DNA of 57,993 bases, from NCBI GenBank assembly GCA_964574875.1, contig CAZNOX010000011.1:1-57993 (forward strand). The letters are read 5' to 3'. Of this stretch, positions 41,090 through 52,800 are shown in pieces. Each line of letters opens with the position of its first letter. The first letter of the stretch is position 1. The position numbers and the translations under genes were made by a program. Origin of the DNA: DSCS01 sp035391585 (GTDB taxonomy: Bacteria > Macinerneyibacteriota > Macinerneyibacteria > Macinerneyibacteriales > DSCS01). The notes under the pieces are model-generated. The model had not been told where the DNA came from and ran no database searches. It saw only the letters and a program-made list of their open reading frames with translations.

Positions 41090-43525
41090 ATGAAAGAGCT
41101 GCCAAAATATTACGGCGGAAGTGATGCAGAGAAAAAATGGCAACGCTACTGGGAAGAGAAGAAGATCTTTTCCTATGAGGGGAAAGGGGAGAGGCCCGTC
41201 TACTCCGTTGATACCCCGCCCCCCACGGTCTCGGGACAGCTGCATATCGGCCATGTCTTCTCCTACACCCAGGCCGAGATCATGACCCGCTATAAGCGTA
41301 TGCGAGGGTATAATGTCTTTTACCCCTTCGGATTTGACGACAACGGGCTTCCCACTGAGCGCCTCGTGGAAAAAAAGCTCAAAAAAAGCGCTTCGTCCAT
41401 GGACAGGGAGGAGTTCATCGCTCATTGTCTCGAGGTCTCCGCGGAAGTGGAAGGCGAATTCAAGGACCTCTGGCAGAGCCTGGGATTTTCAGCAGACTGG
41501 GACCAGCTCTATTCCACCATCGATGACCGTTCGCGGAGGATCTCCCAGAGATCGTTCATCGACCTGTTTGAGAAGGGTTATGTGGTTCACAAAGCCACTC
41601 CTGCCCTCTACTGTCCCCATTGCCGGACCACCGTGGCCCAGGCAGAGACAGAAGACAAAGATTTTGATTCGGAATTCGTGGATATTGCGTTTACCCTGGA
41701 AAACGGCGAAGAGCTCATCATCTCCACAACGCGTCCCGAACTTCTTCCTGCACTCACAGCTGTTTTCGTCCATCCGGACGATCCCAGGTACAGCACGGTC
41801 CTGGGAATGAGTGTCCGTCCTCCGCTTTTTGACATCACAGTCACCATACGGCCCGATGAGAAGGTGGACCAGGAGAAGGGGTCCGGAGCAGTCATGTGCT
41901 GTACGTTCGGAGACTCCACCGATGTGGAATGGTATCATACCCACAGCCTGGAACTGCGTCAGGCCATTGACGAAAACGGCAGGATGAACGCCCTCGCCGG
42001 CCCTTATGAGGGAATGAAGATCAAAGAGGCAAGGCAGGCTGTCATCCGGGACCTGGAAGAGGGGGGCTTTGTCCGGGGGAAACGCCATGTCACCCACCCG
42101 GTGAACACCCATGACCGGTGCGGACGGGAGATGGAATTTATCGTCAAGAAGCAGTGGTTCATCAAGATCCTTGAAAACAAAGAGGAGCTGATCCGTCTGG
42201 CGGACTCCGTCAAATGGTACCCTGAGTTTATGAAAGAGCGTTATATCCATTGGGTCTCCAACCTCAAATGGGACTGGGGGATCTCCAGACAGCGTTATTT
42301 CGGAGTCCCTTTCCCCCTCTGGTACTGCAACGAGTGCGGGGCGCCTGTTGTGGCCGATAAGGCGGCGCTGCCGGTCAACCCTCTGAAAGACAGCCCGGGG
42401 CATGCCTGTCCCTCCTGCGGAGGAACCTCCTTCACACCTGAAGAGGATGTCCTGGATACCTGGGCCACCTCTTCTGTCACGCCCCAGATCAACGGAAAGT
42501 GGGGGGAGAAGGATGAGAGGATGAAGGAGATCTTCCCCATGGACCTTCGTCCCCAGGCCCACGATATTATCCGGACATGGGCCTTCTATACCATGGTCAA
42601 GTCCTATTACCACCACGGGACAGCTCCCTGGAAGAATATTATGATCTCAGGCCACAGCCTGGACCCCCAGAGAAAGAAGATCTCGAAATCCAAGGGGAAT
42701 GCGGGTCAGACTCCCCAGGCCCTGGTGGCCCAGCACACAGCAGACCCTGTCCGGTACTGGACAGCAGGCTCCAGGCTGGGAATGGACACCTTTTTTTCCG
42801 AAGATGTCCTCAAAGACGGGCGGAAACTGGTGACCAAGCTCTGGAATGCCTCGAAATTCGCCATCATGAACCTGGACGGTTATTCCGGTGAGAAGTCCGG
42901 GACACTCAACAGCGTGGACCGCTGGATACTGGAATCCTTCCGGGCGACATCCCGGACAGCCACGGATTACCTTGAACGCTACGAGTACGGCCTGGCGCTG
43001 CAATCCATCGAATCTTTCTTCTGGAAGGACTTCTGCGACAACTATATCGAACTGGTCAAAGGGAAGATCAAAGAGGGAAGCCGGGAAGAGAAGGAGGGGA
43101 GCCAGTGGGCACTCTTTACCGTCCTGTACGGAGTCCTCCGCCTCTTTGCCCCCTTTGTGCCCCATATCACAGAGGAGATCTACCAGCTCTACTTTTCCGA
43201 CTTTATGCCTGAAGTCTCTATTCACCTTGCTCCCTGGCCTCTTCCTGAACACGCACCCGCTTACGAGGGAGCCGACGAAGAGGGGCGCAGGATCCTTCAG
43301 TATGTGGAAACCATCAGGAAAGCCAAGTCAGAAAACAAGCTTTCCCTGGCCTATCCCATCGCTCTTCTCGATGACGGGGGATACGGAAAAAAGGAGTTCG
43401 AAGAGGGGGTCCTCCGCCAGATCGATTCTCTTCTGAAGATCGAACGCCGCGGGATCCTGAAAGACCCTGATGCCCGATGCGGAGAAGGGGACCTTGTCAT
43501 GACAATCAAGTGGGGGGAGAGGTAA
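41090..43525 (+). CDS. valS: Valyl-tRNA synthetase, archaeal/rickettsial subtype
   Basis: An 811-residue class I synthetase. TPPPTVSGQLHIGHVFSYTQ holds the HIGH motif (52-55), and KKISKSKGN is the KMSKS loop with KISKS at 530-534. The editing domain and anticodon-binding domain are present, but the typical C-terminal coiled coil of the common bacterial ValS (about 950 residues) is missing. The phrase FYPFGFDDNGLPTE is the archaeal/rickettsial subtype; the common bacterial type reads GTDHAGIATQ there. Start ATG 41090 with GAGGAGG just upstream. Its stop lies in the loop of a terminator. Confidence 0.9.
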   Translation: MKELPKYYGGSDAEKKWQRYWEEKKIFSYEGKGERPVYSVDTPPPTVSGQLHIGHVFSYTQAEIMTRYKRMRGYNVFYPFGFDDNGLPTERLVEKKLKKSASSMDREEFIAHCLEVSAEVEGEFKDLWQSLGFSADWDQLYSTIDDRSRRISQRSFIDLFEKGYVVHKATPALYCPHCRTTVAQAETEDKDFDSEFVDIAFTLENGEELIISTTRPELLPALTAVFVHPDDPRYSTVLGMSVRPPLFDITVTIRPDEKVDQEKGSGAVMCCTFGDSTDVEWYHTHSLELRQAIDENGRMNALAGPYEGMKIKEARQAVIRDLEEGGFVRGKRHVTHPVNTHDRCGREMEFIVKKQWFIKILENKEELIRLADSVKWYPEFMKERYIHWVSNLKWDWGISRQRYFGVPFPLWYCNECGAPVVADKAALPVNPLKDSPGHACPSCGGTSFTPEEDVLDTWATSSVTPQINGKWGEKDERMKEIFPMDLRPQAHDIIRTWAFYTMVKSYYHHGTAPWKNIMISGHSLDPQRKKISKSKGNAGQTPQALVAQHTADPVRYWTAGSRLGMDTFFSEDVLKDGRKLVTKLWNASKFAIMNLDGYSGEKSGTLNSVDRWILESFRATSRTATDYLERYEYGLALQSIESFFWKDFCDNYIELVKGKIKEGSREEKEGSQWALFTVLYGVLRLFAPFVPHITEEIYQLYFSDFMPEVSIHLAPWPLPEHAPAYEGADEEGRRILQYVETIRKAKSENKLSLAYPIALLDDGGYGKKEFEEGVLRQIDSLLKIERRGILKDPDARCGEGDLVMTIKWGER

Positions 43526-43546
43526 GCTCCCCTTTATTTTCTCTTT
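43514..43546 (+). terminator. Terminator overlapping the valS stop codon
   Basis: GGGGAG (43514-43519) pairs with CTCCCC (43527-43532), 6 bp with a 7-nt loop that contains the TAA stop, followed by TTTATTTTCTCTTT. Moderate strength. Confidence 0.55.
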
Positions 43547-43560
43547 AAACCGGGTATAAT
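43533..43560 (+). promoter_or_regulatory. Promoter for the AsmA-like gene
   Basis: Consensus TATAAT (43555-43560) with a poor -35 (TTTATT, 43533-43538, 16-nt spacing) inside the T tract of the valS terminator. Confidence 0.5.
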
Positions 43561-43622
43561 AGAAGACATCTTCTCTCTTTTTGACTGAAGAGGCAGACGA
43601 CAGAGGATAAAGGGGCCAGAAA

Positions 43623-46244
43623 ATGAGACGTCCGAGACATGAGAAAAAATCACAAGGGGCGGGGAAGAACCGGCCGATGAGGATCTTTCTTCTTGCGGCA
43701 GCCGGAGTGCTCCTCTCGCTTTGCCTCCATCTGGGATTTCTCTTCTCTTTTGTCAACAGCCTCCTCTCGCCCGGGGTCCTGAACAGCCCCCTGGTGGGCC
43801 GTTATATCCCCCTGTCCGTGGGTTCGGCCGACTCCCGTCTCCCCTGGTCACTGACAATAAAGGAGATCTCCCTTTCTCTTCCTGCCGGAGACTTTTCCGC
43901 AGAGGAATGCCGTATAAGCCTCTCACCCTTTTCTCTGTTTCACGGGGTCGTGGATGTCAGGAGCCTCTCTCTGGATGGAGCCTCTCTTCTTGTCAGGGAA
44001 CCATCCGATACTGAAAAAGAAAAAGGGAAGCCTTCGGGCCTCAAGGGAGATACTGACCCTATGCAGGAGAAGGAGGCGATCCCTGAAACGATTCCGCGGT
44101 TTCGGCTGAGAGCTCTTCATGTGAGCGGCCTTCGTCTCACCTATGCAGGAGAGAAAGCCGCCCATTCCGGGGACTTTGACCTCCGGGGATGGGCCGAGTG
44201 CCTCACGGGAAAACTCACCGGCCTGACGGGGATTGTTATCTTCCGCACAGGGGAAAACAGGATCAGCCTGAACGAGAGCAGCGGGGGGCTCACGCTTCCC
44301 TATGAAGTCTCCCTCCGGGCAGCGCTCGCCCACGGGTCTCTTGCCCTGGAGGAACGCATGACGGTTTCAGAACCGGAAAGAGACGTCACCCTCATCCAGG
44401 AAGGTGCCTATCTGTTCAGCATGCAGGAGAAAAGCCTCCTGGCCCGCTCCTTTTCGGTGGACCTCAACGGGATGCCGGTCATGGATCTTCAGGGGAAAGT
44501 CTTTTTCGACGAGAAAATGGGATTTCAATCCCTTGCGTTCAGCCGTCTCTTTTCAGACATCGATTTGTCCGGGGTGAACAGGATCCTCCGGAGAGCTGTC
44601 CCCGGGCTGCCCGCTGTCACACTGGAGGGTTATATCAGAAGCCGGGGAGAGGCCCGCAAGGAGGAGATGTCAGGGGAGGTGACCATCCGTATTCCTTCAG
44701 CCGCTGCCTCTGAAGCCTCCCTGGACGATGCCCGCCTGACGCTCTCGCTTCAGGGAACCCCCGAACGGCTGGAGATCGGCGCAGAGGGAAATATCGCGTC
44801 CCTCATGGTCTCCCGGATGAAGGAGCCTGTCAAAGACCTCCATTTTGCTGTCACAGGACACCTGGAGCCTCGTCTCATGAGAGGAGGCTGGACACTGGAA
44901 GACTTCTCCTTTTCCCTCTACGGAGGCACACTGAAGCTCCGGGGAAACACCCCTGACATGGATACGGTCCATCTCAACCTTCAGATGCGTGATTTCACCT
45001 TTTACAACTATTTTGATATCCCGCTCTATGCCAGACTCAATGCCCTGGCTGAAGTCACCGGCTCTCTTTCCGGGGGGCTCACCCTCCTGATCTCGGCAGG
45101 AGCTGAAGAGATCGACTTCAGAACGAGTTTCTCCCCTGTGAAGATCCCCAAGGTGAGCCTCGGGGGAGGGCTCATCATCGCCCCTGCCCAGCAGTATCTC
45201 TATTGCGATAACTTTTTTTTGAAACTGGGGCGCAATAACCGCTTTCTCATGAACGGCTCACTGGAAAAGTGGGGAGAAGAGAATATCAACCTCACCCTTT
45301 CGCATTCCAAGATCGATATTCCGGAACTTCTCTCTTTTGCTCCGGGGCTTCCTCCCACGGAATCCCGGGGGACACTGAACTTCACTCTGGACATCTCGGG
45401 CTCCCTTGCGGCGCCTTATATCAAGACAGACAACACCATGGACGGGGTCTCTCTCTCCTATCCGGATAAAAAGATCCGGATGGACGATATTGACGGGCGT
45501 CTCTGGTTTGAAGGGACCCCTGAGAAGTGGAAAGCGGTCTTTGACTGCTCTCTCGGGCATCTCCAATACGACAGAGATGTTTTCATTACAGGCCTGACAC
45601 TCTCGCTTCCCTACTATTTCGGGCCCTTTTCGCCCGGAGAGCTGCGTCAGGGAGAAGAGATCAACTTCAGGATGGAAGAGGGGGGATTCCAGCATTTTGT
45701 CATCAGGGATTTCGCGGCCTCTCTTTCTGCAGCGAACAAAAAGGCCGCGGTCAATACCTTCTACGGACGTTTTCTGGACGGCCAGATCGGGGGGACACTC
45801 GCTGCCGACCTGGATGACAAGAGCTATGACATCCAGTTTAACGCCATCGACCTGAACATCCGCAAAGGCACCGGAAAGGGAGGCACCTCTCTCTTATCCA
45901 TGGTCTCCCGTTTCAAAGGAACAGGGACCCAGGTGGAAGGGTATTGGGATATTACAAAGATCGACAGCGATGTTCTGGACAAAGCGCTTCTCTCTCTTGA
46001 CCCGGACAGGAAAAATCCCCAGATCCAGGGCATGCGTAAAAAACTTAATATGGTGGGCGTCGTCCCCAAAAACGTCCTGATCACCACATCCAACGGATTT
46101 GTCAACATTCACCCCACATTCGGGTTCCGCCGCTCCAACGTGGTCTCCTTTGTCCTGGGTTTTTTCATCGGCGGACTGGATGTGGAGCCCATCAGACGGA
46201 TCCCCCTGGACAGTATCCTCAAAGAAACAGGACTTGTGTTTTAA
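43623..46244 (+). CDS. AsmA/YdbH-like inter-membrane transport protein
   Basis: An 873-residue protein with one N-terminal membrane segment (MRIFLLAAAGVLLSLCLHLGFLFSF, about 19-43) and a very long repetitive beta-rich periplasmic part, the pattern of AsmA-like lipid-transfer bridges. SLTIKEISLSLPAGDFSAEECRIS is typical of the N-terminal repeat; the C-terminal part has YWDITKIDSDVLDKALLSLDP and FGFRRSNVVSFVLGFFIGGLDV. The YdbL-like lipoprotein gene follows after 12 nt; in Escherichia coli ydbH-ynbE-ydbL lie together, and YdbH and its relatives TamB and YhdP move phospholipid to the outer membrane. Start may instead be ATG 43677. Confidence 0.72.
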   Translation: MRRPRHEKKSQGAGKNRPMRIFLLAAAGVLLSLCLHLGFLFSFVNSLLSPGVLNSPLVGRYIPLSVGSADSRLPWSLTIKEISLSLPAGDFSAEECRISLSPFSLFHGVVDVRSLSLDGASLLVREPSDTEKEKGKPSGLKGDTDPMQEKEAIPETIPRFRLRALHVSGLRLTYAGEKAAHSGDFDLRGWAECLTGKLTGLTGIVIFRTGENRISLNESSGGLTLPYEVSLRAALAHGSLALEERMTVSEPERDVTLIQEGAYLFSMQEKSLLARSFSVDLNGMPVMDLQGKVFFDEKMGFQSLAFSRLFSDIDLSGVNRILRRAVPGLPAVTLEGYIRSRGEARKEEMSGEVTIRIPSAAASEASLDDARLTLSLQGTPERLEIGAEGNIASLMVSRMKEPVKDLHFAVTGHLEPRLMRGGWTLEDFSFSLYGGTLKLRGNTPDMDTVHLNLQMRDFTFYNYFDIPLYARLNALAEVTGSLSGGLTLLISAGAEEIDFRTSFSPVKIPKVSLGGGLIIAPAQQYLYCDNFFLKLGRNNRFLMNGSLEKWGEENINLTLSHSKIDIPELLSFAPGLPPTESRGTLNFTLDISGSLAAPYIKTDNTMDGVSLSYPDKKIRMDDIDGRLWFEGTPEKWKAVFDCSLGHLQYDRDVFITGLTLSLPYYFGPFSPGELRQGEEINFRMEEGGFQHFVIRDFAASLSAANKKAAVNTFYGRFLDGQIGGTLAADLDDKSYDIQFNAIDLNIRKGTGKGGTSLLSMVSRFKGTGTQVEGYWDITKIDSDVLDKALLSLDPDRKNPQIQGMRKKLNMVGVVPKNVLITTSNGFVNIHPTFGFRRSNVVSFVLGFFIGGLDVEPIRRIPLDSILKETGLVF

Positions 46245-46256
46245 GAAAGGAGTGTC

Positions 46257-46832
46257 ATGAATAAAACTGTTCTCTCCATTGCGCTTCTCATCACCGTTTT
46301 GGCGGCAGCAGGATGTTCCCTCTTAAGCCCCAAAGCGAAGATCGAGATCACTCTTGTGGGGGAGAAGACCTCCCTGGAAAACCAGGTCCTGGGAAATTAC
46401 TCCTTTATCGGGGCCGACCCCATGATGCTCGTCTCTGTGAGAGCCCTCCCCGATGATATTGCAAAGATCTCCGATGAAAAAAAGAGATCCCTCCTGGCTT
46501 ACCAGAACCGGCTCTATAACAAAGATGATTATCAGCGCTTTATGGATATGAAGATCATCGGCGAGAACAACGGAGGCTATGTGGAGATCCGGGATACCCG
46601 CCGCATGGATGATGACAAGGAGCTCGCCCGCCTTGTGAACCGCTTTATTCAGGAGGAGAACCGTGACCGTCTGATCATCTACACACGCATCATCCATATT
46701 ACCCAGGGCCTCAGTGATCAGGACCTGGGTAAAGTGGAAGAGATCTTTGCCCATAAGATGCACGATGAGGCCAAACCGGGCTGGATCATTCAGGATGCAT
46801 CGGGAAACTGGAAGGAGAAGAGTGCGCCGTAA
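46257..46832 (+). CDS. YdbL-like (DUF1318) lipoprotein with YnbE-like N-terminus
   Basis: A 191-residue lipoprotein with lipobox AAAGC (Cys20). Residues 25-50 (KAKIEITLVGEKTSLENQVLG) resemble the short tail of YnbE, and the C-terminal part from about 120 (LARLVNRFIQEENRDRLIIYTRIIHITQGLSDQDLGKV... KPGWIIQDASGNWKEK) follows the YdbL/DUF1318 pattern. In Escherichia coli YnbE and YdbL are separate partners of YdbH; here they may be joined. The gene lies directly after the AsmA-like gene and overlaps the giant lipoprotein gene by 11 nt. Confidence 0.7.
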   Translation: MNKTVLSIALLITVLAAAGCSLLSPKAKIEITLVGEKTSLENQVLGNYSFIGADPMMLVSVRALPDDIAKISDEKKRSLLAYQNRLYNKDDYQRFMDMKIIGENNGGYVEIRDTRRMDDDKELARLVNRFIQEENRDRLIIYTRIIHITQGLSDQDLGKVEEIFAHKMHDEAKPGWIIQDASGNWKEKSAP

Positions 46833-49800
46833 TCTGCTCTTCCTTCTCCTCTTCCTCATGATGGGAACAGGGGGGTGCTCACTGAAAACCGGCCTTCGGC
46901 AGGAGACAGCGCCTGACGGACAGGTCGACGTCCAGCTGGGGGGGATCGAGTCTGTCCGTTTCTGCAGCACGGCTCACTCCCTTTACTATACCGTCATCGA
47001 AAACAATAACCGTCAGGTCTACCGGTATGACTTTGCTGCTCAGAAGCGTGAAAGCCTTCTCTCCTCCTCTTATGAAGAGACTCTTGAGGATGTGGACACC
47101 AGGGGAGACCTGCTCGTCACCACAGACCGCTATGATGTCCAGGGTGACATCCTTCTTCTTCACGGAAAAAAAGAAAAAAACCTGGGTCAACCCTTTGTGA
47201 AAGAGATGATGCCCCGATTTTCTCCCGACGGTTCTCTCATCGCCGCTCTTGTGCGGGAGAAGGGCAAGACATCGCTTGCCGTCTTTGACAGAGAGGGAAA
47301 TGAGACCTTCAGGTCTGAATTTTCCGGGGCCGATGATCTCGCCTTCGGAGAAGGGGAGGTCTATCTTCTCAGGGGCTCCGAGATCCTGGCTGTGAATATC
47401 ACCACGGGTACTATCCGTGTTGTGAGCACATCCTCTATCCCCAAGAGCGGCCTCTTTTTCGACACGTCTGTGAGCAGGCTCTTTTTTCTCTCGTATCCCC
47501 TGGCTGAAGACGGGCCGTCTCGGGGAGCCGCTTTTCTCACGTCCCTTGAGGAGGGAAAGGAGCGTTACCTTTTCGGAGCAGACGGAATGCACAGTTTCGC
47601 TCTCTCCCGTGACACCCTCTTTTTTACCCTGGGGCCGAAACTCTCCTATAAAACAAGAGAAAATCTGGTCTATCTTTTCTCATCGGTCTACCACTACAAC
47701 AACTATCTTGAACGGACAGACGATCCCCAGGAGATCCTGCCCCTGGCAGAGACCGTCTCCTCCCGCTTTCCCGAAGAGGATGCTCTCCTCTTTTTGACCC
47801 GTTATATCAACAAACTCCTGGAGATGGGGTATCCGGCCCTTGCCCGGCGGGAAGCAGACAAATTCTCCTCTCTCACAGGCCGGCCTCTTCTGGATCCCGT
47901 GGTCTCGGAAGAGGATCTTGCTTCAACTCCCCCGCTTTACGAAGAGGGCATGGCCGAGCGCCTCCTGGAGAATCTCTATGCATCAGGTGATGACAAGGCT
48001 GTTTTGGAACTCTTTTCCCGCCTGGAAGGGAAGATCCGGTCTTCAGGATTGAAAAACAAGCTGTCTGTCACAGCAGCCCGTTCCGCACTCAGGCTGGGCA
48101 GAGAGGCTCAAGCCCTGGAGCGCCTTGAAAAGGTCATCCACAGTGCTCTCTACCGCGACCGCTGGGTCACCCTGGCGCTGGACATCTATCTGAAGACACG
48201 AGCCGGATATACTCCTCAGAGCGGGTATTCTCTCAACATCCTCAATAGGATACGTGAAGAGAATCCCCAGGGGACACCCCTCTTTTACGGGGCCACAGCA
48301 GCAGTCATGGAATCTCTTCTTGTGGTGGGGGATTATGCCGGCGCCCTTCATGAGTGGCACAAGATCTCAGCGAAAGAGGACGACGACCGTGAACTTCTCT
48401 TTCCCGTCCTCCTGGAGATCTATAACCGTTATGCCACAGAAGAGGGCATCGCCACATTCTCGGGGATCCTTTCAGCAGGGTATGACGGCTCCTCTTACCG
48501 TGATATCGTCGCCTTTTTGCGCTCCAGGGCCATGGCTGTGGCTGACCAGTACGAAAAAGAGAAGGATCTCCTCAAATCAAGGAAGATCGTCCTTCTTTTG
48601 AGAGAGGCCCTTCCGGGAGATCTCGAGATCAACCGCTCCATGATCAGGCTGGACTATCTTCTGGGAAACATCATGGAAACGACGGGACGCTATAAAGCCC
48701 TCTGGCTGGATCATCCCGAAGATCCTCTGATGCAGTACCTCTACGGTTTCGCTCTCACCTACGTGGGGACCTCCTATGAAGTGAAGGGACGCCGGGACCT
48801 GACGCTGGCGGCGTATGATGATGCCCTTGACCTGGTCGTGGAAGCCGTAAGCAGACGCCCTCAGGAGGGGATCATGCACCTGACCCTGGGGTGGCTCTAT
48901 GAAGAGATGGAGCGCCTGGGCAGGGGACAATACCTGGAGATGGCTCTGGAGGAGTATAAGACCGGCCTGGCTTTGACAGACAGGGAGGACGCTCTTCTCA
49001 GGGGCTATTTTGAAAAGAACATGGCCAATATTTACTTCAAACTGCGGATATTCGATAAGGCCCTCGATTATTACAAGGCCATGTCCGGCAAGATCCCGCC
49101 TTATCAGGGACGCGAAGAGGAAAAACAGTATTTTCTGCGCCTCTCAGCCATCCACTATAACCTGAACCAGTATGAAGAATCGGCCGGTTACGACCGAAAA
49201 CTCCTCACCCTCTACATCGAAGACCAGGATATCAGGGGACAGGATTATATCCTCAAGCACCTGGGCATGGTCACCTCGCTTTCCGGAAGAAACCTGGAAG
49301 CCGTCCGTTATTTTGAACGGGCTCTTTCCCTGGGACTGACAGGCGATGACCGTAAGCAGGAGGTCCTGTATCACCGCAACATCGCTTATAATGCTCTTTT
49401 AGGCGATGATGCCGACAAGGCTCTCTTCCATGCCAAAAAAGGCCTGGATCTTCTCATCGGCCAGCAAAGCCGGGCCAAAGAGGGAAAGGGGCTCCTTGAT
49501 ATCTCCATCGCCATGGCCCTCTCGGGAGCACAGGAGACCGGCGCTTACCAGGGATTTACGCCTGAAATGGAGCGCAACCTTCTCTTGTCCATCATGGCTG
49601 CCGCATCTATGGACAAAGGGGAAATGGCTTCTGCCGTGGACCTCTTCAAGGAAAAACTGGCTGTATCCGACAGCCCTTATGCTGATATGGTCATCACGAA
49701 CAATTTTGCTTCACTCTATTACCGTATCGGAAACGAACAGCTTCTCCAGGAGTATTTGGACCGTTCCCTTCAGATCTCCAGAGAGAACAGCTTCCGGAAA

Positions 49801-52800
49801 GGGCTTCTGATCAACGAGCTCTCTGCGCTCTTTCTGAACATGGACTCTTCGCCGGATCCCATGGGGACTCTGGAAGGCATGGAGGCTTCAGTGAGATCCC
49901 TGCGCGAACCTGCTCTGCAAAACCTTCACCAGTGGATGATGATTTTAGCCTTTATGAAGTCAGCTCCCCGGGAGGCCTCTTTCCCAACCCTCCGGGAAGC
50001 TGTGGAAAGCCAGGAGAGAGACTTCAGGCGCTTTGCAAAGATCCGGTCCCTTTTGGAGCAGCCGGGGATAAGCCCTCCCATGAAACGCCTCTACTACCTC
50101 TTTGTCCACCGTTTCCTGGGAGAAGATATCCTTGATCATCTTCTCAAGCTGCAGGGAGAGGATGATTTTCTTGATTTTCTTATCGACATGGATCTCGCTC
50201 TTATTATGAGGCAGCCCTCGCCCGGTTCCAGCCTGGAGTATCTCGAAAAGGCCTCTTTATCCATCAGTCATGTGAGTGACAAAGAAGCCCCCCGTTTTTC
50301 AGCCTTTTTCAGAGACAAAGGGGATGTCCCCTATGAGATCCTGGAAACGGTCGTCACAGAAAAAAGTGACATGACACGCATGGTCTCCCTTCTCTCCCGG
50401 TTTGAAGCCTTCGAAGAGCGGCTCCGCTATCTCTTTTATAAACCCGAACTCTTCTCCCAGCTGGATACTGTCAATCTGGGGAACTACTTCTATTTCCTGG
50501 GAAAAGGAGATGACGGGGAAGCCCGCCGCTACTCCGGCAAACTGGACGAACGGGCCCGGCTCATGGCGGGGATCCCTTTTCTGGAAGGGGATGAGCTCCG
50601 TGCCATGCTCTCCGAAACGGATTCTATCGCTTACCGTCTGGACAGCAGATACCTGATTTTCACAAAGGCCGGCATCCGTGTGGACGATGATATCCCCCCG
50701 GGGACAACGTTTATCATCGACCGCAGCGGGAAGTCGTTCAGCACATCGGCCTTCAATGCCTTTTCTCTGGGACAGCTTGTCCTCCTTTATGAAGGGCGCC
50801 ACCTGTCCAGGCCCTGGTCCGGTTCAGGGGAAAAACCCCTCACTGAGGAAAGCAGCGGTTATTTCAAACTGACGGCCGGTCTGGAACCGGACCCGGTGAA
50901 TCCCTATGCTCTTAAAACAGGGGGATATTCAGGCCTGCAGTTCCTCAAAGAGGGGCTCACTGTGGACGGCCTCTGGATCGAGTCCCCGGGAGATCTTCCT
51001 CCTTTGCCGCTGCGGCTCTTTACAGACATCCTGATCTATACGGGATTAAACACGTTGAAGATCAACGGGATCACTTTTTCCTACAGGGAGATGACAGAGA
51101 GTCAGTTTACTGCGTTTTTAGACGAAAAGACAAGCGAGATCGACCGTCGTGCCTATCTCTACTTCAAAGAAGGGCATTACAGCCGATCGTTCAGGGAACT
51201 GGCTAATCTGATTCCTCTCCTCAAGGCCCGGAAGGATACCGCCACGCTCACAAGCCGCCTCTATCTCATGATCACCATCGCTGCGGACCACTTGAGAGAC
51301 CCTGAACTCATCCGCGATGAACTGAAGGAGTATATCGCCCTGAAGGGCCTTCCTGAATCGGCCTACGATAAGAACATGGCGATCCTCTATGAGAAGACAG
51401 GGTTTTACAGCAAGGCTATCGCCATCTACCGGGAGGGGCGTATCCCCGGTGATCAGACTCTTCAGCTGGCTTCTCTTTACGAAAAAAACGGACAATACCG
51501 GGAAGCCCTTGAACTCCTGAAGAGTCTGTCCGGTGAAGAGAGCCTGATCCGCCGGGCTGTCATCCGGTACAAGTACTACAACGAAAATGATGCAGCCCGT
51601 GCTCTCCTGAAGGAGGTCCGGTCCAAAGAGAACCAGGAGAGAGTGGAACTCCTCAAGGGGTCCATCAGCCTCAGGGAGGGGGATTATGAGGCGGCAAAAT
51701 CCGCTTTTCAGCCCCTGGCGGCCTCTGCTGATAAAGACATCCGGATCAATGCCGCCATCGGCATGGCAAACCTTCTCTTTAAGACAAACGCCTACCACGA
51801 CTGTCTGGATTATATCCGTCGGACGCTGGACTCTCTTCCGGACAAGGAGAACCAGTCTGAACGTGTCATCCTGAAGAATCTTCTTTCCCTGGCTCTTCTG
51901 GAGACCGGGAACGAAAAGCTGGCGCTTTCAGAGATCGACGAAGCCCTGGAGACCGCCCGCCGGTATAATATCATCGGAGAGACCACAGCCCTCATGATCA
52001 ATAAAGCCCTGATTTTGAGAGAGACGGGACGGGCTGAAGAGGCTGAGGCCCTTCTGAAGAGCGAACTCCCCGAAGCTGAAGCAAGAAACAACAGCTATCT
52101 TCTCAAGGGACTCTATCGCCACCTGGCCATCACGTCCTCTCTTCTGGGAGACAAGGACCAGGCCCTTCTCAACATTGAAAAGATGAAAGCGCTGGGATCC
52201 CTGACTCCGGAAGAGTCCATGTACATCTCCTACTATACAGGACTCATCACTCAAAACATCCCCATGCTGGAAAAAGCACAGAAAGAAGCTCTGGAGATCC
52301 GGGACACCTCCACGGCCCTGGAGATCTCCAATCATCTCGGACGTCTTTCAGGCCGGATCGCCCACTTTGAAGCGGCGGTCACCCTCCTGGAATCCATGGC
52401 CTCACACATGGATTCTCCCGGCCTCCAGGTGAAACTTTTGAAAAAATATCAGAATATCTACCGGACTCTCGCTGAAGCCTATTTTAACAATGGCCTCTAC
52501 GACAAGGCCTTTATCACGGTGGAGAAGGTCAAACGCATCGCTTTTCTTGTGAACAACCCCCTGGGGGCCGGGCAGGGGACGATCTCTCCCGAAGATTCCC
52601 GGGCATTGAGGACGCTGAAAAAAGAGCTCTACAACCTTGACCTTCTCATGAAAAACGATGCCAGCATCGCACGGGAATATGAAACGAAGAGGGAAGAGCT
52701 GGACAGGCTCAAGCTGGAGCTCGCCATGAACCAGAAGGGGAGTGCAGAGATCCCCGACACCAGGGACTTCTCCGCAACCATTCCCGAAGGGACTCTTGTC

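Noticed and set aside
41489..42616. A 375-codon minus-strand open frame inside valS
   Set aside because: It lies wholly within a well-supported synthetase gene and has no promoter or domain signal.
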